DNA of 64,000 nucleotides from Trichinella spiralis (GCA_000181795.3 CM012953.1:5046395-5110394), one strand, 5' to 3'; positions 15,370 through 28,606 are shown, counted from the stretch's first letter. The notes: a model not told the origin generated them from the sequence alone. Numbers and translations: made by a program.

Positions 15370-18300
15370 GCATAAAAGAAACAGCAAAAATTGTTATAAG
15401 TTATAAGAATAAGTATAGTAAATAATAATGCTCAATTTTTATTTGTACTCTCAATAAGAATAACGTCTTAAAATTGTAGAAATGTCCATTTCACGGCTGA
15501 AAATTTATGAAAAAATACATTTATGTCAAATTCTTGTATTTTGATTGCAGCACAATTTTTAAAACGGATACTGTTTAAATTTTATGCATACGCAGACATG
15601 CAAACACGTGGATTTTACTTTGTTATTCATTTTTTTAGAAAACACTGCTTTACCAAAAGGTTCATTTAATTTATAATAAAATTTTTATTTCAAGATCTGA
15701 TAAAGATTTTATAAGTACACAAAATTTGTATGTGCCTACTTAAAACTTTCTTCAAAGGATAAAGCAACTTATTCTGAAAACTGTTCGTTTTAAAATACAA
15801 GCTATTTTCAAGAATAGACAGTAGTTAATTTACTGGTACGAATAAGTTTTAATGTTGACATTTTCTTCCTTATTCAACACTTTAAACCTTTTATTGAAAA
15901 ATGACGGTCATCATTCCGTTTATGACACTTTCGGCTATTGTATATTTAGATACAGTATGATGGCACATTTCATCAGGTTATCGTACTCAGTATAGCTTAA
16001 AAAAAGAGGGCAGCGGAAACGGTTCGAATAGTGATCAAGCATCATTGAATACCTAATTGTGAGGAACAAAACAAGATAATTATGATTTTGAAATCTTAAA
16101 TGTTAAAATAATCAGATTTTGATTACATAAACATTCTTCTTAAACTGTATGTGAAACGTTAAAGAATGCTATTTCTGGACGAAATAGTTTACATTTTTAA
16201 ACAATACAATTTTAAAATCACCTCTTTACTTTTTGGGAAGCCTTTCAGAAACAATAAGTTATTGCTTATTATGTCTCAAAAAATTAAAATAATATTAACA
16301 GACGTGATAATTATTATTTTTGATAAACTTTAAATAATTAATATGATATATTATAAAAAGTATATTCAGCACTTGTAAAATCATTTACTTAATTAGATAT
16401 GAAATCTTTTTATTTTTATCTATATTATAGCAATAAACTTATTTTAAAAAAATTTGCAATTTATGAAACTACTTTATTAAACATTATCATACCAAAGTCC
16501 ATATAATTAATACATATGATCATAATACTTATCTGAAGTATTAAATCTATCTTCATAGATGATGAAATATAAGTATCTATTAAGGTTATAATTTTGTTAT
16601 TCATGCATTTAATTTAATGCAGTTTTAGAACATATAAAATAAATTCAATGGAACTGTAGTGCGCTTTTTTATTGCATCGAATATAAGCAATGCATTAGGA
16701 AAGTTGTATATATGCATAATTTAAAGCTATCAACAAGTTTTATTATTCAATGTTGTGCAATTGCATTTCTTCTCACACCCTCAGCGCGTAGGATTACAAT
16801 TCTTATGTGAAGCACTTTCATTACTTCCTTTATTAAACGTTTATTTTTAATTATTAACAACTTCACAGAGTTATATTTTGTATATATTTTTCATATCTAT
16901 TCTTATGCTTAAAGTTCATTAACTTATAATTAACAAATAATTACACCCATATTTTATTTTTATGCTTAATATATGTATATTTTGTTAATTTTTTTTAAAA
17001 TAATTTACTGTTATATAAATAGAGGTGATTAAAATATCCACATCTGTTCTATGAATTGTAGGCTGTATTGGAATGCGTTATTGCTGAACATTTATTTAGA
17101 TAAACTTAGAATTACATGAAATGCAACCAATGAGAAAGGCAGTAAATAATTTTTGGTAGAAATACATTTAAAGATTGCCACAGTGAAGAAAAGACAAATA
17201 GCATATAAATTTTTGGTTATTTGGTCAATGAAATTATAACGGATTACATGTTAAAAACGGGTAAACAACAATTTAAAAATTGACGTTATTCACAAAGTTA
17301 CTCACTGGACTTAATAACAGAATTCTGAGGCCTGTAATTGGCCATTGCCGATATGAATAAAATACATTGTGGGATGGTAGAAAGAGAAAATTATCTTTGT
17401 CTGTTGAATCAGTTGAACTAGTTTTGATGTTCAATTGAAGCACTTGAATTGAATTGTAACTTTCCTTTTATGATGAAGCTTCTTATTTTCATATATTATT
17501 CTTATCACTCTTACCATTTTCATAAAATAGTTTTGGAATATAATAATGCTTAATTTTGCTTAAAATTTTTCTCTCCAAGAGAAAGTAATAAAGAAAATAT
17601 TATTTATGCTCCAATATGCTACAAGATGATTTTACTTATATATATATATCACTTTAACCAAAATTTCAAATGTAATAACTGACATGAATGTCTGCCTATC
17701 TTTCATATTTGTAAAAAATTTATAAAAATGTTTGCATTACCTATATATATATACAAAAACTTTTACTTTATTTTTTCCTCAATCTATTCTGAACAATAAA
17801 TTGAGTATGTTATTCATATGAAAACACTGGTGAAACTTATAAAAAATTTTTACAAAAAGCTAATCGCAAAAACAGCTACTATAGCAACATCCAATAAACT
17901 TATATTAATGTTTTTAAAAAGTTTAAAAGTCATAAATATTTTGTTTTTGAAGTGAAAAGTTTCATCAAATGCTTCATTACATTTATATCCAGTAAGATTT
18001 TCAACTTATTCTTAATTGAAGTAAAATAAATAATCAAAGTTCTTACATGAATCTTTTGTGTTGTTTCAAATTGATGCTATTATATTTTATTTTTTTTAGT
18101 CAATAAATTTTATCTTAATTTTAAGCAATAATTACAATGGGCATTCATCTATAGGAAAAGCTTTTGCAGTTTGTGTGATTGCAATTACATTCAACCTTTG
18201 TCTTCCAAATATGATTTCAAAAAGCGATTGATGCAATTTAAGCTTCTGAAATATTTGCAAAAAGTAAATGCAAATTTCTAATTAATGATAAATTTTAGTA

Positions 18301-18941
18301 TGCAAAATATATCTGACATCAGTCCTAAATCCTGAAGATCCAAAAAGTTGGATTTATTTTTGTTAACTCAAAATACAATAAAAATTTGTTTCAAATACAA
18401 TTTATTCATATACTTAGACGTTGACCAAATTTATTGCAAAATAAGAAGCATTTTAAATTCATTTCATACCAATGGATATATCAGAAAGGTTTTGACAATC
18501 ATAAATTTTAATAAATACACTGATAAAGAAGAGCAATAATGAAAAAAAATAATAAGAATATAGAATTAAAGGTATTTGATGTTATGATGGGAAGGTTATA
18601 TGCTTTAAATAGTAATGAATTTATAATTATAGCTGATTTCTTGATAAAAAAAATGACCCGATTATTGAGCATTAATAGTGTTGCTTATAAAAATTTTTTT
18701 AATTAAAAAAAGCATTTTTAACTATGAGATAAATCATTTTGAGCATTATTTAAAATTTTTCAAACGTCTAAAATAACAGAACTATCCCTTCGTAAATATT
18801 ATTTTATATATTTGTGAAAGTTAAAGAAACTGAAGATATTTGTATGGAAAAATTAGTTATACATACATTAATTTATTTGAAATATGCTTAATAAATTTGC
18901 AAAATAAGTTTAATATTAAAAAGACACTAGTTACAACTTAC
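15370..18941. other. AT-rich non-coding DNA, probably first intron of ovo
   Basis: No exon-like frame, repeat family or RNA gene seen on either strand. If the exon at 18942-18963 belongs to ovo, this is intron sequence, where ovo genes often keep enhancers. Only short (TA)n runs near 17637-17650 and 17742-17752 stand out. Confidence 0.45.
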
Positions 18942-18963
18942 CGAAAATATCAGATGGTTGCAT
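18942..18963 (-). CDS. ovo: Candidate first coding exon of ovo
   Basis: On the minus strand an ATG at 18963 opens 'MQPSDIF' plus one base, followed by a good donor (TTCG|GTAAGT). The ovo exon near 11972 (or its copy at 14226) is preceded by 'attttag' and two bases before its ATG; joining them gives 'MQPSDIFEMKKFNV' with the phase correct. The block 18950-19400 is richer in GC than its surroundings, which fits a first exon and promoter. Inference from phase and splice sites only. Confidence 0.45.
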
Positions 18964-19420
18964 ATCTTTTGCTTTTGGAAAAAAGTTAAAAGTGAAATGC
19001 AGTTGGGTGATTGTAAGTTGAAGATTTAGAAAGTGGACGTCATTTTGGCATGTTGTAAAAAGAGTTGTAATTTCTGAGGGTAATTTTCAAGTATTCTGCA
19101 CACTTGCTATGGTCAAGTTGTCTTGGGACGGGTTTGGAATTAACTGCTAATAAAAATATGAAACACTTCTATCTGAGGACAGTTGGTGTAACAGGACGCG
19201 TTCAAGAGGTTCACTTATGAATCTCTGGTTCTAATTCAGCAAACGTAAAATTGGGTCTTTATTTGTTGAAGCTTTTGTGCTGCTTCCGATTCAACCAACC
19301 GCGGCCACCTATGATTCGATGATGACAACTATTCGCTCGACTGTCATGCTTTCACCACTGTTCCACTAGCTCGACACTGCCAGGGACAGCCGGAGGACAA
19401 ATTCTCCATGTTACTTGTTT
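18964..19420 (-). promoter_or_regulatory. GC-elevated block, possible 5' UTR and promoter of ovo
   Basis: This stretch contrasts with several kb of AT-rich DNA on both sides and has no long reading frame on either strand ('ccaaccgcggccacc' near 19296). Its place just upstream of the candidate first exon suggests a transcription start region read leftward. No core promoter motif can be named. Confidence 0.35.
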
Positions 19421-21425
19421 TCTTTTCTTACAGTTCTTTCTTCAATAGCATCATCTATACCCATCATACATACAGCCACTTTTCCTCATTTTCTATAACT
19501 ATTCAATGAACAACTCTTCAACACTATTACCCTTCTATTACAACCGATATACTTAATAATATTTTCAAATCCATTTACATTATTCGATTATCAGATTAAA
19601 CAATTGCAACTTGTTCATTTTTTCTAAATTCTTATATTATGTTTCTTTTTTGAAATTATATTTACAATTTAACATTTCAAACATCCCCTTTATACAACAT
19701 CAAATATAAAAAACATTGATCATTAAAAGGTATAAAACTACAATGCAATTTATAGCAAAATATTTGAATTATTGAAAAATCCTCTTCATTCAAACTTTTA
19801 TTTATGCAAATAAAATAAGTTCACTTTTTATTACAATAATATATTATTTTTTATATTTAATTTAATTTCTTAATTTTTCATACTTTCCAAAAAAAGTCAT
19901 CAAAAAGTAGTGACGCAAATGAATACGTATTTCATAAATTAACTTTTATTATATAATTCAATTTTAAAGTTAAAATTTTGATTATTTTAATAATGATAAA
20001 TACATTTTTAAACTTCTTTAGTTTTGCAATTTTTGAAATTGCATTCATTTATAGTCTAACCTCTTCTGATTTTGTTTTCTACATTGCATTGTACTTGAAA
20101 TGTGGAAAGCAAAATTGCCAAGTGAAATTAGATTTACAAATAAGTAATAAGCTTTTCAGAAATTTCAAACTATTAACGAAATTATTAACTATTGCTTTTT
20201 ATCGGCTCAATTTTATCAACGTGTTTCAGTAAATCGCAAACTTTGCACTTACGCATTACATGTAAAGTTTTATCATTTCTGTTGCATCAGTTCTACAAAT
20301 CGTTAGAAATTAAAATTATTATCAAGTTGATGATTTTTCATAATTTTATTGTTATTGCTTTTTTGAACATTTTTTACTTCACTCTTATACTTACTACTTT
20401 TTTTTATATAACACTAATTTATGCAAGCACGAACATTCACTAATAACTAGCAGGCTAATAAGTTACATTCAGTTTCAAATTTCCATTTATAATCACATGT
20501 TTGGCACAACAGAATATTTATTAATTGCTTTTTTCATCTTTTTAAGCAATGTAATTTATAATTTACTGAAAAAAATTAAAAGTGATGCACATGAATTTTG
20601 TCTGGATAATTATGATTAACAAAACACATGCAAAGATTTGCTGAAAAAGAATGAATTTACTGTTTCAAAAAATTCAATTTTAAATAAAATTACAAATAAT
20701 TATTTTGCAATAAAAATGGAATAATGTTGCCCAATTGTATAGTTTGAAAACGGCAGTAATGTTTTCAATGTGAAACTGCTTGCTTTTTTTTAATGCAACA
20801 CATTTACTTTGCATTTTACAGTGTAAGAGAATGTAGACTGCATAACTAACTGATATTATGGATTATAAATTTATAATCATATTTAAAAAATAATAAAAAG
20901 GTTGCCGTTTGGTGCAGTTTGTTCTGAATTAACTTTTTCGGTCTTTGAAATGAACAGCGTTAAAAAGTGGTATTCAGTATGGCTAAATTGATAATTGAGG
21001 TGCGAAAATTTTTATCATTCATAAATTACTTGAAAAAGTATTTAAGAACATTAAATCCAGCTGTTTTGTATAGAAAATCGATTCAAAATTGATAGGAATT
21101 ACGTCGTCTGACCGAATAATTAAATCAATAACATTGGTATTCTTTGATTTGATGTATGGATGGAAAATGATCCAGGTCGTCGGTCGTGTTGGGTGGTTTG
21201 CGAAGATTCATTCTTCGAACGAATAAAATTTGCTCCAACAACGCCACCGTTGCCTGAAAATGTTCATACTTAAAAGTAAAGATGCTCAACAATGAGTGCT
21301 CCGTTTTGTATCTTCTTGGTCATTGAGTAAACGGCCTATACAATGACCCCGATCTAGATTTAATTAAAAGCATATTGCTATGGCATTGACGTGCTTAAGC
21401 AATAGAATCAAATCAAGCAACCGAT
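19421..21425. other. AT-rich intergenic DNA, nothing recognised
   Basis: Open frames at 18348-18539 and 19978-20443 are composed of Phe, Ile, Leu, Asn and Lys codons as expected by chance in AT-rich DNA. No splice-supported exon or repeat is apparent. Confidence 0.4.
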
Positions 21426-21612
21426 TCATTCATGGCCTCCATAAGAATGAATGGAACGGAAGTTTACAGGCTTGTCATAAAAATTTTGCTTGACAAATAA
21501 TTTGCGCAAAAGCACTGTTATACGTTTAAACCGGTATTGTACAGTGAAGAAAGTTTCTTGAACATTTTCAATGAACCATTGCCGAGGCTCATCACAAGAA
21601 GTACTCGATGTG
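21426..21612 (-). CDS. Candidate terminal exon of an unrecognised gene
   Basis: On the minus strand an AG after 'gtttaactgc' opens a frame that starts 'DDTSSTSCDEPRQWFIENV', continues with 'FFTVQYRFKRITVLLRKLF' and ends 'FRSIHSYGGHE' before a stop at 21426. Base composition is higher in GC and the residue mix is more protein-like than in nearby random frames. The upstream exon could not be found with a matching phase, although 'NIVCENDGCKCVKSEEIS' at about 21670-21740 is a possible partner. A further stretch at about 21140-21270 also has coding character. It may be a small lineage-specific gene or a relic. Confidence 0.3.
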
Positions 21613-22392
21613 TCATCGGCTGCAGTTAAACTTCTACACAATTTCACATCTGAACTGTTTTCCTACGTAATGGAAATTTCTTCACTTTTTACACATTTAC
21701 ATCCGTCATTTTCACAGACAATATTCTTTTCAAATTTAAACTATGCAATGCTTTATCCATGTCATATCGAAATTTTTGCAGAAATTGAATGAACATTATA
21801 CGGCATATCTAAGAATGTAATCGAAACTTTACTTTTGCAATCATCTTCATATGATCAATAGAAAACCAAAATTCATTTCTTACTGTATCATTAATTATTT
21901 ACTTATATACTGAAAAACATTAAAAAATTTATATTACTTTTATTTATTATTAAAAATAAAAATCAAAATTCTTTGGGAAAGTTGCAACTTTTATTAATTA
22001 TTAACATCATTTAATTAATGATCTTCAAGTTTAATGTAAAACGTGATGACAAATTATAAATTAAGCGATTCGTTGTATTGAAATGTTAATCAATTAATGA
22101 AACTTACTTTACCGTTAATAAAAATTTTATTTCTAAATAAAACTGTCATTTAAATTATAAATTACATGCGAATAGTGAAATTTACAGCGTTAATGATCTG
22201 ATTAATAAAATTTATAGATGTAGCCATATTGTTTGAAAACTTTCTTATATTAAAATATGTTCACATTACAAAACTTCATCATTTGATTTTATAAAACAAA
22301 CTCCATTATTATACTCACTTCGCTTATATTCATACATTTGAAATATAAACGACTGATTATAAGCAAGTTTATTATAAATCATTGAGAAAACA
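21613..22392. other. AT-rich region upstream of the candidate exon and behind DDX11
   Basis: Only the Cys-containing fragment mentioned for the neighbouring candidate exon stands out. The right end is probably the 3' UTR of the DDX11 gene. Confidence 0.4.
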
Positions 22393-25300
22393 TCAACTAT
22401 TCTCAAACTGTGAATAGAACTTTTTCAAACTGTTACTAGCAGTAGAAAATGAATCTGCTTCAATAATTAAATGACGAATCCAAGAAGAAAATTTTGACCA
22501 TAATTTTCTGTTGCGATACCTCGAATCCAAAAAAATGATCGCCGAATAATCATCTTTGTGACGTATAGCCCGGCCGATTGATTGATTCACCGCTTTGAAG
22601 CAAATGTTTTCATAAAATTCGCGTCCAGCATTCATTGCAGAATTTTTGTTGGAAACATGCTCGTCCAAATATTTCATTTTAATTTTCATTTCAGACGAAC
22701 TAATGTCAGGATATGGCAAGCCCACCATTATCACACATCTGGCCAACGCGTCGGAGAAATTTATACCTTCGCTCATTTTACCTCCTACCACAGCAAACAG
22801 GAAAGCGCCATTTTTTTCGCTGTTATTATTTGTTCCAAATTTCATGACGACATCTGCATATTTTGACAAAACTGAATTAACATCCGACGCAGTTTTGGGT
22901 TCTCGAAATATTTCCTTCTTCGCAGCAAGTTCTTGCAAAAGTCCACTCTTTTTCAAATATTGAAAAACCGTCTCCTCGTAATTATATGAAGGTAAAAAGC
23001 ATACTATTCCACCGGGAATGATTTTCGACAACTGCACCAAACAATTGCCAAGTTCTTGAAAAATTGCAGCAGATGTACGCGAAGAAAAATCAAATTTTAA
23101 CACATTTCCACCAGGACCTGTGTGTAAAATTATCGGTAAAATGTTCTTATTCGACACCACATGATCACAAGAAAATTGCACTATTCTTTGCTTCGGGATG
23201 GATAAAATATCAAACAGTCGGCTATTCAATTCTGATATCGGTTCCATTGTACCACCAGCTAACACTACTGACCGAGCTTCTTTGAAGACATCTTCCAGAA
23301 ATGCTGCTGGATTGAGAAGAATAAATATTATACGTGAACTGGATAATGTTTTTTCAATCAAAAATCGACCGTCGCCAATTTTGTTTGTAAAACACGAAAT
23401 ATACGACATTATCGAGTGAAAAAGGCCAACACTAAAATCCTCCATTTGATCGGATACATATTTTCCAGCTCTTGAAGTAAAACCACGTAACTTTTCACAG
23501 AGATGACTTTTCTCAATAAATTCATGAAGCTTAAAACAGTTGATGCTGTCAATTCCAATTAAGCAAGCAAATTCACTAATAGAATACGATTCACCTTTGC
23601 CAACAGCTTTCTCCAAAAAGTTTGCAGAAAACTTCAAAACAGTCTCAAAATGCCGAAGATGTAGCAGATTCTTAGCTGAAAATTTACTCTGATATCTTTG
23701 AATATATTGCTGAAGTTGCTGTTTCGCCAAGTTCAATTTCTGAAAGCAAATTTCAAATCGATACATCGATTCAATTGTTTCCAATAAATTATGCGCCTCG
23801 TCCACAATCACAACACATTCAGATAACGATAGTCCGCATGTGTTACGAGTTGCTCTGTTGAAAAACATCTGATAAGGCATGAGTACTATATCTGCCGCTG
23901 CGACTGATTTTCGACAAGCATAATATGGACATGCACGAACAGCTGTACCCAGATGCAACACATCTTCAATATCTCGGATCTAAATTTAACAAAAATAAAT
24001 TTTTTTAAAGTAAAATCAATCACAAAACCCAAAGTTACATAAAGAACTTCATCGGCCAATTTTTCTATACCATCTCGACGAAGAAATGGACATTTTGATT
24101 TTTTCTTCTTGCTACATCCATGATCAGACTTTTTCACCTTGGAAGATTCTTTTTGCAAATCTAAACATTTTTCATTCATCAAACCAACGGATTTCAGCTT
24201 TCGCACACTTTCATTTATGCACAGTGTCTGACGTGATCCCAAAGTTACCATAGTAGTGGATTCTTCATGGACGCTTTTACACAATTCTTGAGCTATTTGT
24301 GCCAACTGAGAATGCGTTCGAGAACAATAGTAAATTTTAGGTTTCAAAATGCATTCCCGTTCATCATCGGAACGTTCACCAATATCCACTGTCTTCTCAG
24401 AAGTAGCATCCAAATCATCCTCACTTTCATAATCAATTAACAATTCTGAATCGTTATCATGCAATTCATTATTATCATCATCGTTTAGTGTCGTAGTGTC
24501 CAACAATTTTCGTTTTCCCAATATAAATTTCTTATTGAAATCTAAAAAATTTTTTTAATTTTCACGTTGATCGACACCATACGTATTCAACAAAACATAT
24601 TCTACATTACAAATGTAATTTTTGTAAATTATAAATGCTGACAACACACAATTTCTATCACACGACAATAAAATGCTAAGAACAGCTTCACGTTGAATAA
24701 AAATATTGAATATAAAAACACGTATTTATCTTAAATTGTAAATAGTGTAAAAATAGCCTTTTATCAAAAGACAAGATAAAACATATTAAATTACTCACAG
24801 TAAAAATCACCAAAGCTTTCATTTGTGCAATGAAAGTACGTACTTCAAAATTACTGTTAATATACGCAAATTTTGCTTTCAGTATTACAGTCAAATTACC
24901 ATGCAATCAAATAAAATGTTAAATTTAAAAATGATTAAAAATTGCAAATAATTTCAAAACAAATCAAACTACCTTCAACATTTGATTTCACTTCAGAAAG
25001 TCTCTCTTGGACACGTCGAATTTGATCTACTTCAATTTTAGCTTCATCTAGCGATTTTTGAGCTTCAGCTTTCAGATCAAACTCTTCTAACCAATTTTCT
25101 AAAGCAGTTTCTTTGATTATTTTTGTTTTCTCTTCTACAGTGCGTTCCAGCTCTTCAATATAATTATTTCTTCTTCTCTTTAACCATGTCAACGAACCAC
25201 AAAGCAAACTCAAAGACTTCCCAGTGCCAGTTGGACTTTCAAAAATGCCAATCTTATTTAGTTCTAAAGTTTCAAATAATTTGCGCATAAAACTGAGCTG

Positions 25301-25474
25301 AACTGAATAAGGTTTGAACTTCAAGCCAAAATCAAGTGAAGATATAAATTCTACCAAACCGTTTGAAGAACGTTTTGCTAAATCCACTTCAGCTGCAATA
25401 TCGCATTCAACAAGAACTTCAGGATTTGCATAAAGTAATGACTCGAAATCATCATCAAAATCTGAAAATTCCAT
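22393..25474 (-). CDS. DDX11: DDX11/CHL1 iron-sulfur DNA helicase
   Basis: Superfamily 2 DNA helicase (FANCJ/XPD group) needed for sister chromatid cohesion, replication fork passage and repair in the nucleus. Three exons, 25474-24973, 24541-24039 and 23979-22393, give 863 residues; yeast Chl1 has 861. The ATG at 25474 is used, since the frame before it opens only with GTG. Motif I 'FESPTGTGKSLSLLC' is near residue 85, motif Ia 'SRTHSQLAQ', then four cysteines around 'GSRQTLCINES', 'NEKCLDL', 'SKCPF' and 'RACPYYACR' for the 4Fe-4S cluster, motif II 'VIVDEAHNLLETI', and near the end 'QSIGRAIRHKDDYSAI' (motif VI) with 'FLDSRY'. A charged insertion follows motif I, also typical of CHL1 against XPD. 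All key motifs are intact. Confidence 0.95.
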
Positions 25475-26443
25475 CGTTTGATAAAAAGTCACTTTTAAAT
25501 GCTCATGTATTATAAAGAAAATAAAGTATTAATACAGTAAATTAAAAATATAAAAGTATTTCATAAAATTCAAAACATATACTCAGCTTAACTTTGAATT
25601 TATTATAAAATTTATATATCACATGCATTGAAAATAAAATATAAGGTTGAATAAACAGAACTTTAAACTGATAAGTCTTAATTTTCAATAATGAATGCGT
25701 TAATACTGTAATGTGATTTATTTACAGTTTTACCCTAACTGAATATGTTGTTTTCAGTAAAGCAGTAGGAAGCTAAACTTTGTTTGCTTTAAGTATTTAT
25801 GCGACTGCGTCTGCGCCTTCAGAGTTACAAGATTTCCATGTTTATTATTTATTAAATGTATTGTTGAAATATATTCACCAAATCATTCTTTCATAATTGT
25901 TTAAGATCCAAAATTACGCATACAAACTATATACATGTATGTATGTATGTATGTATAGCTTAGAGTAGTTCAGATAACTCAAGAGAAGATATTTGGAGTA
26001 ATTGTATGCAATAATGAAGAGATAAAGTAGCTTCACCATGCTGTACTATTACCTGCTTATGGTTTTGCATAAAATTATAGGGGTTTGGTAGTAGCAGATT
26101 AATCTATACAGTAAAGTAATAACAGAAACTGGAAGAAAAATCAAAATGCCAGGTCTTTGTGTATAATTATCTGCAGCCAATTTATCTCATTTAGGAATGC
26201 AAATGAGCCTTATAAAAGGCATAACTAATTATATTGGACGATGTGCTGTAAAAATAGCCAAAGAGGTCGACGTGTGTGAAACAGTTAAACAAATGAATTA
26301 TCTATATTTGAAAGTAATATATATTTTTTATTTTAAACTTCATAAGTTACAAATTTACACAAATTAGAGTGTTTAATCTGCAGATGAAATATGCAACGGT
26401 AAACAAAAAATAGTAGAGTGCTTTATTATGAAATTTTTATTGT
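25475..26443. other. Intergenic DNA with a GTAT microsatellite
   Basis: Separates the DDX11 start from the 3' end of the secreted protein gene. A (GTAT)n tract lies at about 25935-25956. No gene seen. Confidence 0.4.
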
Positions 26444-27492
26444 TTAAAGATTGAATATAAATCGTTTGAGGCGTTTCAGCTTGCATTCTTCAGTTGCACT
26501 ATAACAAGGCTTGGAGTATGATGGAAGACTTGGTGGAGGAGATAAAATGAAGTTGCTGCTTGATACGCAGTTAGCTAAAATGTAATATGTATATGCATAT
26601 GTATATGAATTTTTCAATTTTTTCTAGCTGTTTACGGTAACAGTCTTGATTAATTGTAAACAGTTGAGAAACGGAAACTCTAGCATCATTTCTCTGTGCT
26701 CTGATTTCTGGTTTATAAGCATCTGTTGTAGAAGGCGGAACATATATAGCTGGAGCGGGAAACACTTGCTGAGTTTGAACACTGCACGGTCTTGGGTAAA
26801 ACTCTCTTTCTTGATCTGCTCAGAATAAATTGGCTTATGGATTAAATAGGCACCATATAAATAAATTTACCATTATTTCTTTCTGTTGGTGGTGGCAATG
26901 TTTGAGGTACATCTTCATCTATACATCGTAAGGTTACTTTTTCATGCTGATTTTCTGCTAAAGTATCAGATATTTGCTGCTTTTCTGTTGTCTCTGGAAT
27001 TTCTGTGGTTTTAATTTCTTCTGTTGTTTCCAGTTGATCATCATCTTTACATCTTAATATTATTTCTTCAGGTTCAGTGCATGGTGGTTCAGTAGTGGTT
27101 GGTGTTGGTAAAGATGGCGAAACTGTTTCACACTGTGGTGCATCATCACCATTTTCTTCACATCTTAAAACTGCTGGAATTATATTTCCATTTTGATTAT
27201 TTATAATTTGTTCAGGCATAACTGAAATGTGTGCTTCACGAAATAACTGATTTTGTTCTCTTGGAGGTTGATTATCATCAACAAAATCATAATCAGTTGG
27301 AGCTGGTACATGATTTGGATCCGTTTCAGAATCGGCTAATGGGTCTGGTTCCATCGAGATGACAATGTTGAGAGAAATTCCTGTGAATTGAATTTATTTA
27401 AAAATTTAAAAATAAATTCAATCAACTGATGCAGTTGTTTTACCTGATGTTAAAAGGATGAATAAAAGTCTATAAAATGGAATTGTTTTCAT
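26444..27492 (-). CDS. Secreted acidic protein with three short LRC repeats, unrecognised
   Basis: No family recognised. Four exons, 27492-27444, 27380-26871, 26815-26636 and 26574-26444, join in frame to 289 residues. The first exon is a signal peptide ('MKTIPFYRLLFILLTS'), so the product enters the secretory pathway. The middle is acidic and rich in Pro, Thr and Glu, and holds three copies of a short unit, hydrophobic-x-LRC followed by acidic residues: 'PAVLRCEENGDD', 'IILRCKDDDQ' and 'VTLRCIDED', spaced about 45 residues. The C-terminus has three or four more cysteines ('DCYPNCVSSS', 'KPCYSATEEC') and ends basic, 'KLKRLKRFIFNL'. The 61-base last intron is required to reach this end; without it the frame runs into intron sequence. 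Thr/Pro runs suggest O-glycosylation. It could be a cuticle, matrix or excretory-secretory protein; that is a guess. Confidence 0.7.
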
Positions 27493-27548
27493 GGTGAATA
27501 TTTTCAGCTGTTTGATATTAAATAATTTATGAATGGAAAATTACAGGA

Positions 27549-27754
27549 ATGAGAATTGAAATAATGAAGTATTTTCAAATGAACAGTTCACCAGAAGCGT
27601 CAGACGACATTTTGAGAAAAGATGAATTGGTACAATATTTATTTGTATATTTAATTATGGATATCATCAATGAAAATTCTTCTCACTCTAAATGTCGGTT
27701 TAACTTTTTCCACTTGCAGCTCTCGACCTTGAAAAAGCGAAAATTGGACGAATG
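27549..27754 (+). CDS. Possible two-exon microprotein
   Basis: Starts 57 bases from the divergent secreted-protein gene, directly behind 'aaaattacag', a possible trans-splice acceptor. Exon one 27549-27627 and exon two about 27719-27754 would join to a peptide of about 38 residues: 'MRIEIMKYFQMNSSPEASDD', then 'ILRKDEL', then 'LSTLKKRKLDE'. The intron has good GT (GTACAA) and AG (cacttgcag) ends and keeps the frame. The basic end could be a nuclear signal. No family is recognised. It may equally be a chance frame in a 5' leader. Confidence 0.33.
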
Positions 27755-28606
27755 ATCAGGCTCCAACGGCCTATATTTTCACCCTTTTTCTCTTCAAAGC
27801 TTGTTTAAACAACGGGTCTTTATTAATATGACAAATAATTTTTCTTTAAATAAAACAATGATTTTTGATAATGATCATCATAATGACATTAAAATATCTT
27901 AATTTTCTTTTTTTGTGTACAAATTAATCTTCTGAACCAAACTATTTTTGTCTAGGAAACAACTGAACTGAATTACTTTGAATTTTTGTCATACAATTTA
28001 TTGGCAGATTTAAACCTTATTTTATTTTATTTGAAGTTTATTTTCAAAAAGTACCGTTTCATCATAAGCTGTTCATTGAAAATGAATATATATTAGTGCT
28101 CTAGTAATCAATCATTATTTATCAGCTTTTAGGATTATTTTCATTAAACTTCTGTCAGATTAAAGTTGTAGCTAAAATGAATGCTTTCAATTAGTCATTA
28201 CAGCAGTTATAATAATTATTAAAAATGTTTATTTTCCTTACGTCCCTTTTTGATTCTTATTTTAATTCAACATCTCATATTAACACTATTTTCAAAATGA
28301 ACTTGGAACACTACGTTTGAAATAATTCCACGTTACAAATACTGAAAAAAATACAATATAAATATCTTCCTACATTAATCTTTAGTGCCTTTTCAAAATC
28401 AATAGCATTTTACGTATGTGCTAATTTAAAATTTAAATAACTAGAATGTATTTAATTTAGTGAAACAATAGAAGAAACCTTAGGCCTTTTTTCTCGAGTT
28501 AAGTGTAACACTTTATATATATATATATATATATTCACAAATTTATTATGGCTATCAAATATTGTTCAAAATCACAGTTACAAATGTAATCTACATTTTA
28601 ATTCTT
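27755..28606. other. Intergenic DNA with a TA microsatellite
   Basis: AT-rich, no gene seen. A (TA)n tract lies at about 28516-28535. The right end is likely the 3' UTR of symplekin, which reads leftward. Confidence 0.4.

Noticed and set aside
16010-16045. tRNA T-arm-like 'ggttcgaat'
   Set aside because: No acceptor stem, D-arm or anticodon arm can be folded around it.
19978-20443. Two plus-strand hydrophobic frames
   Set aside because: Random-type AT-rich translation without splice or start context.
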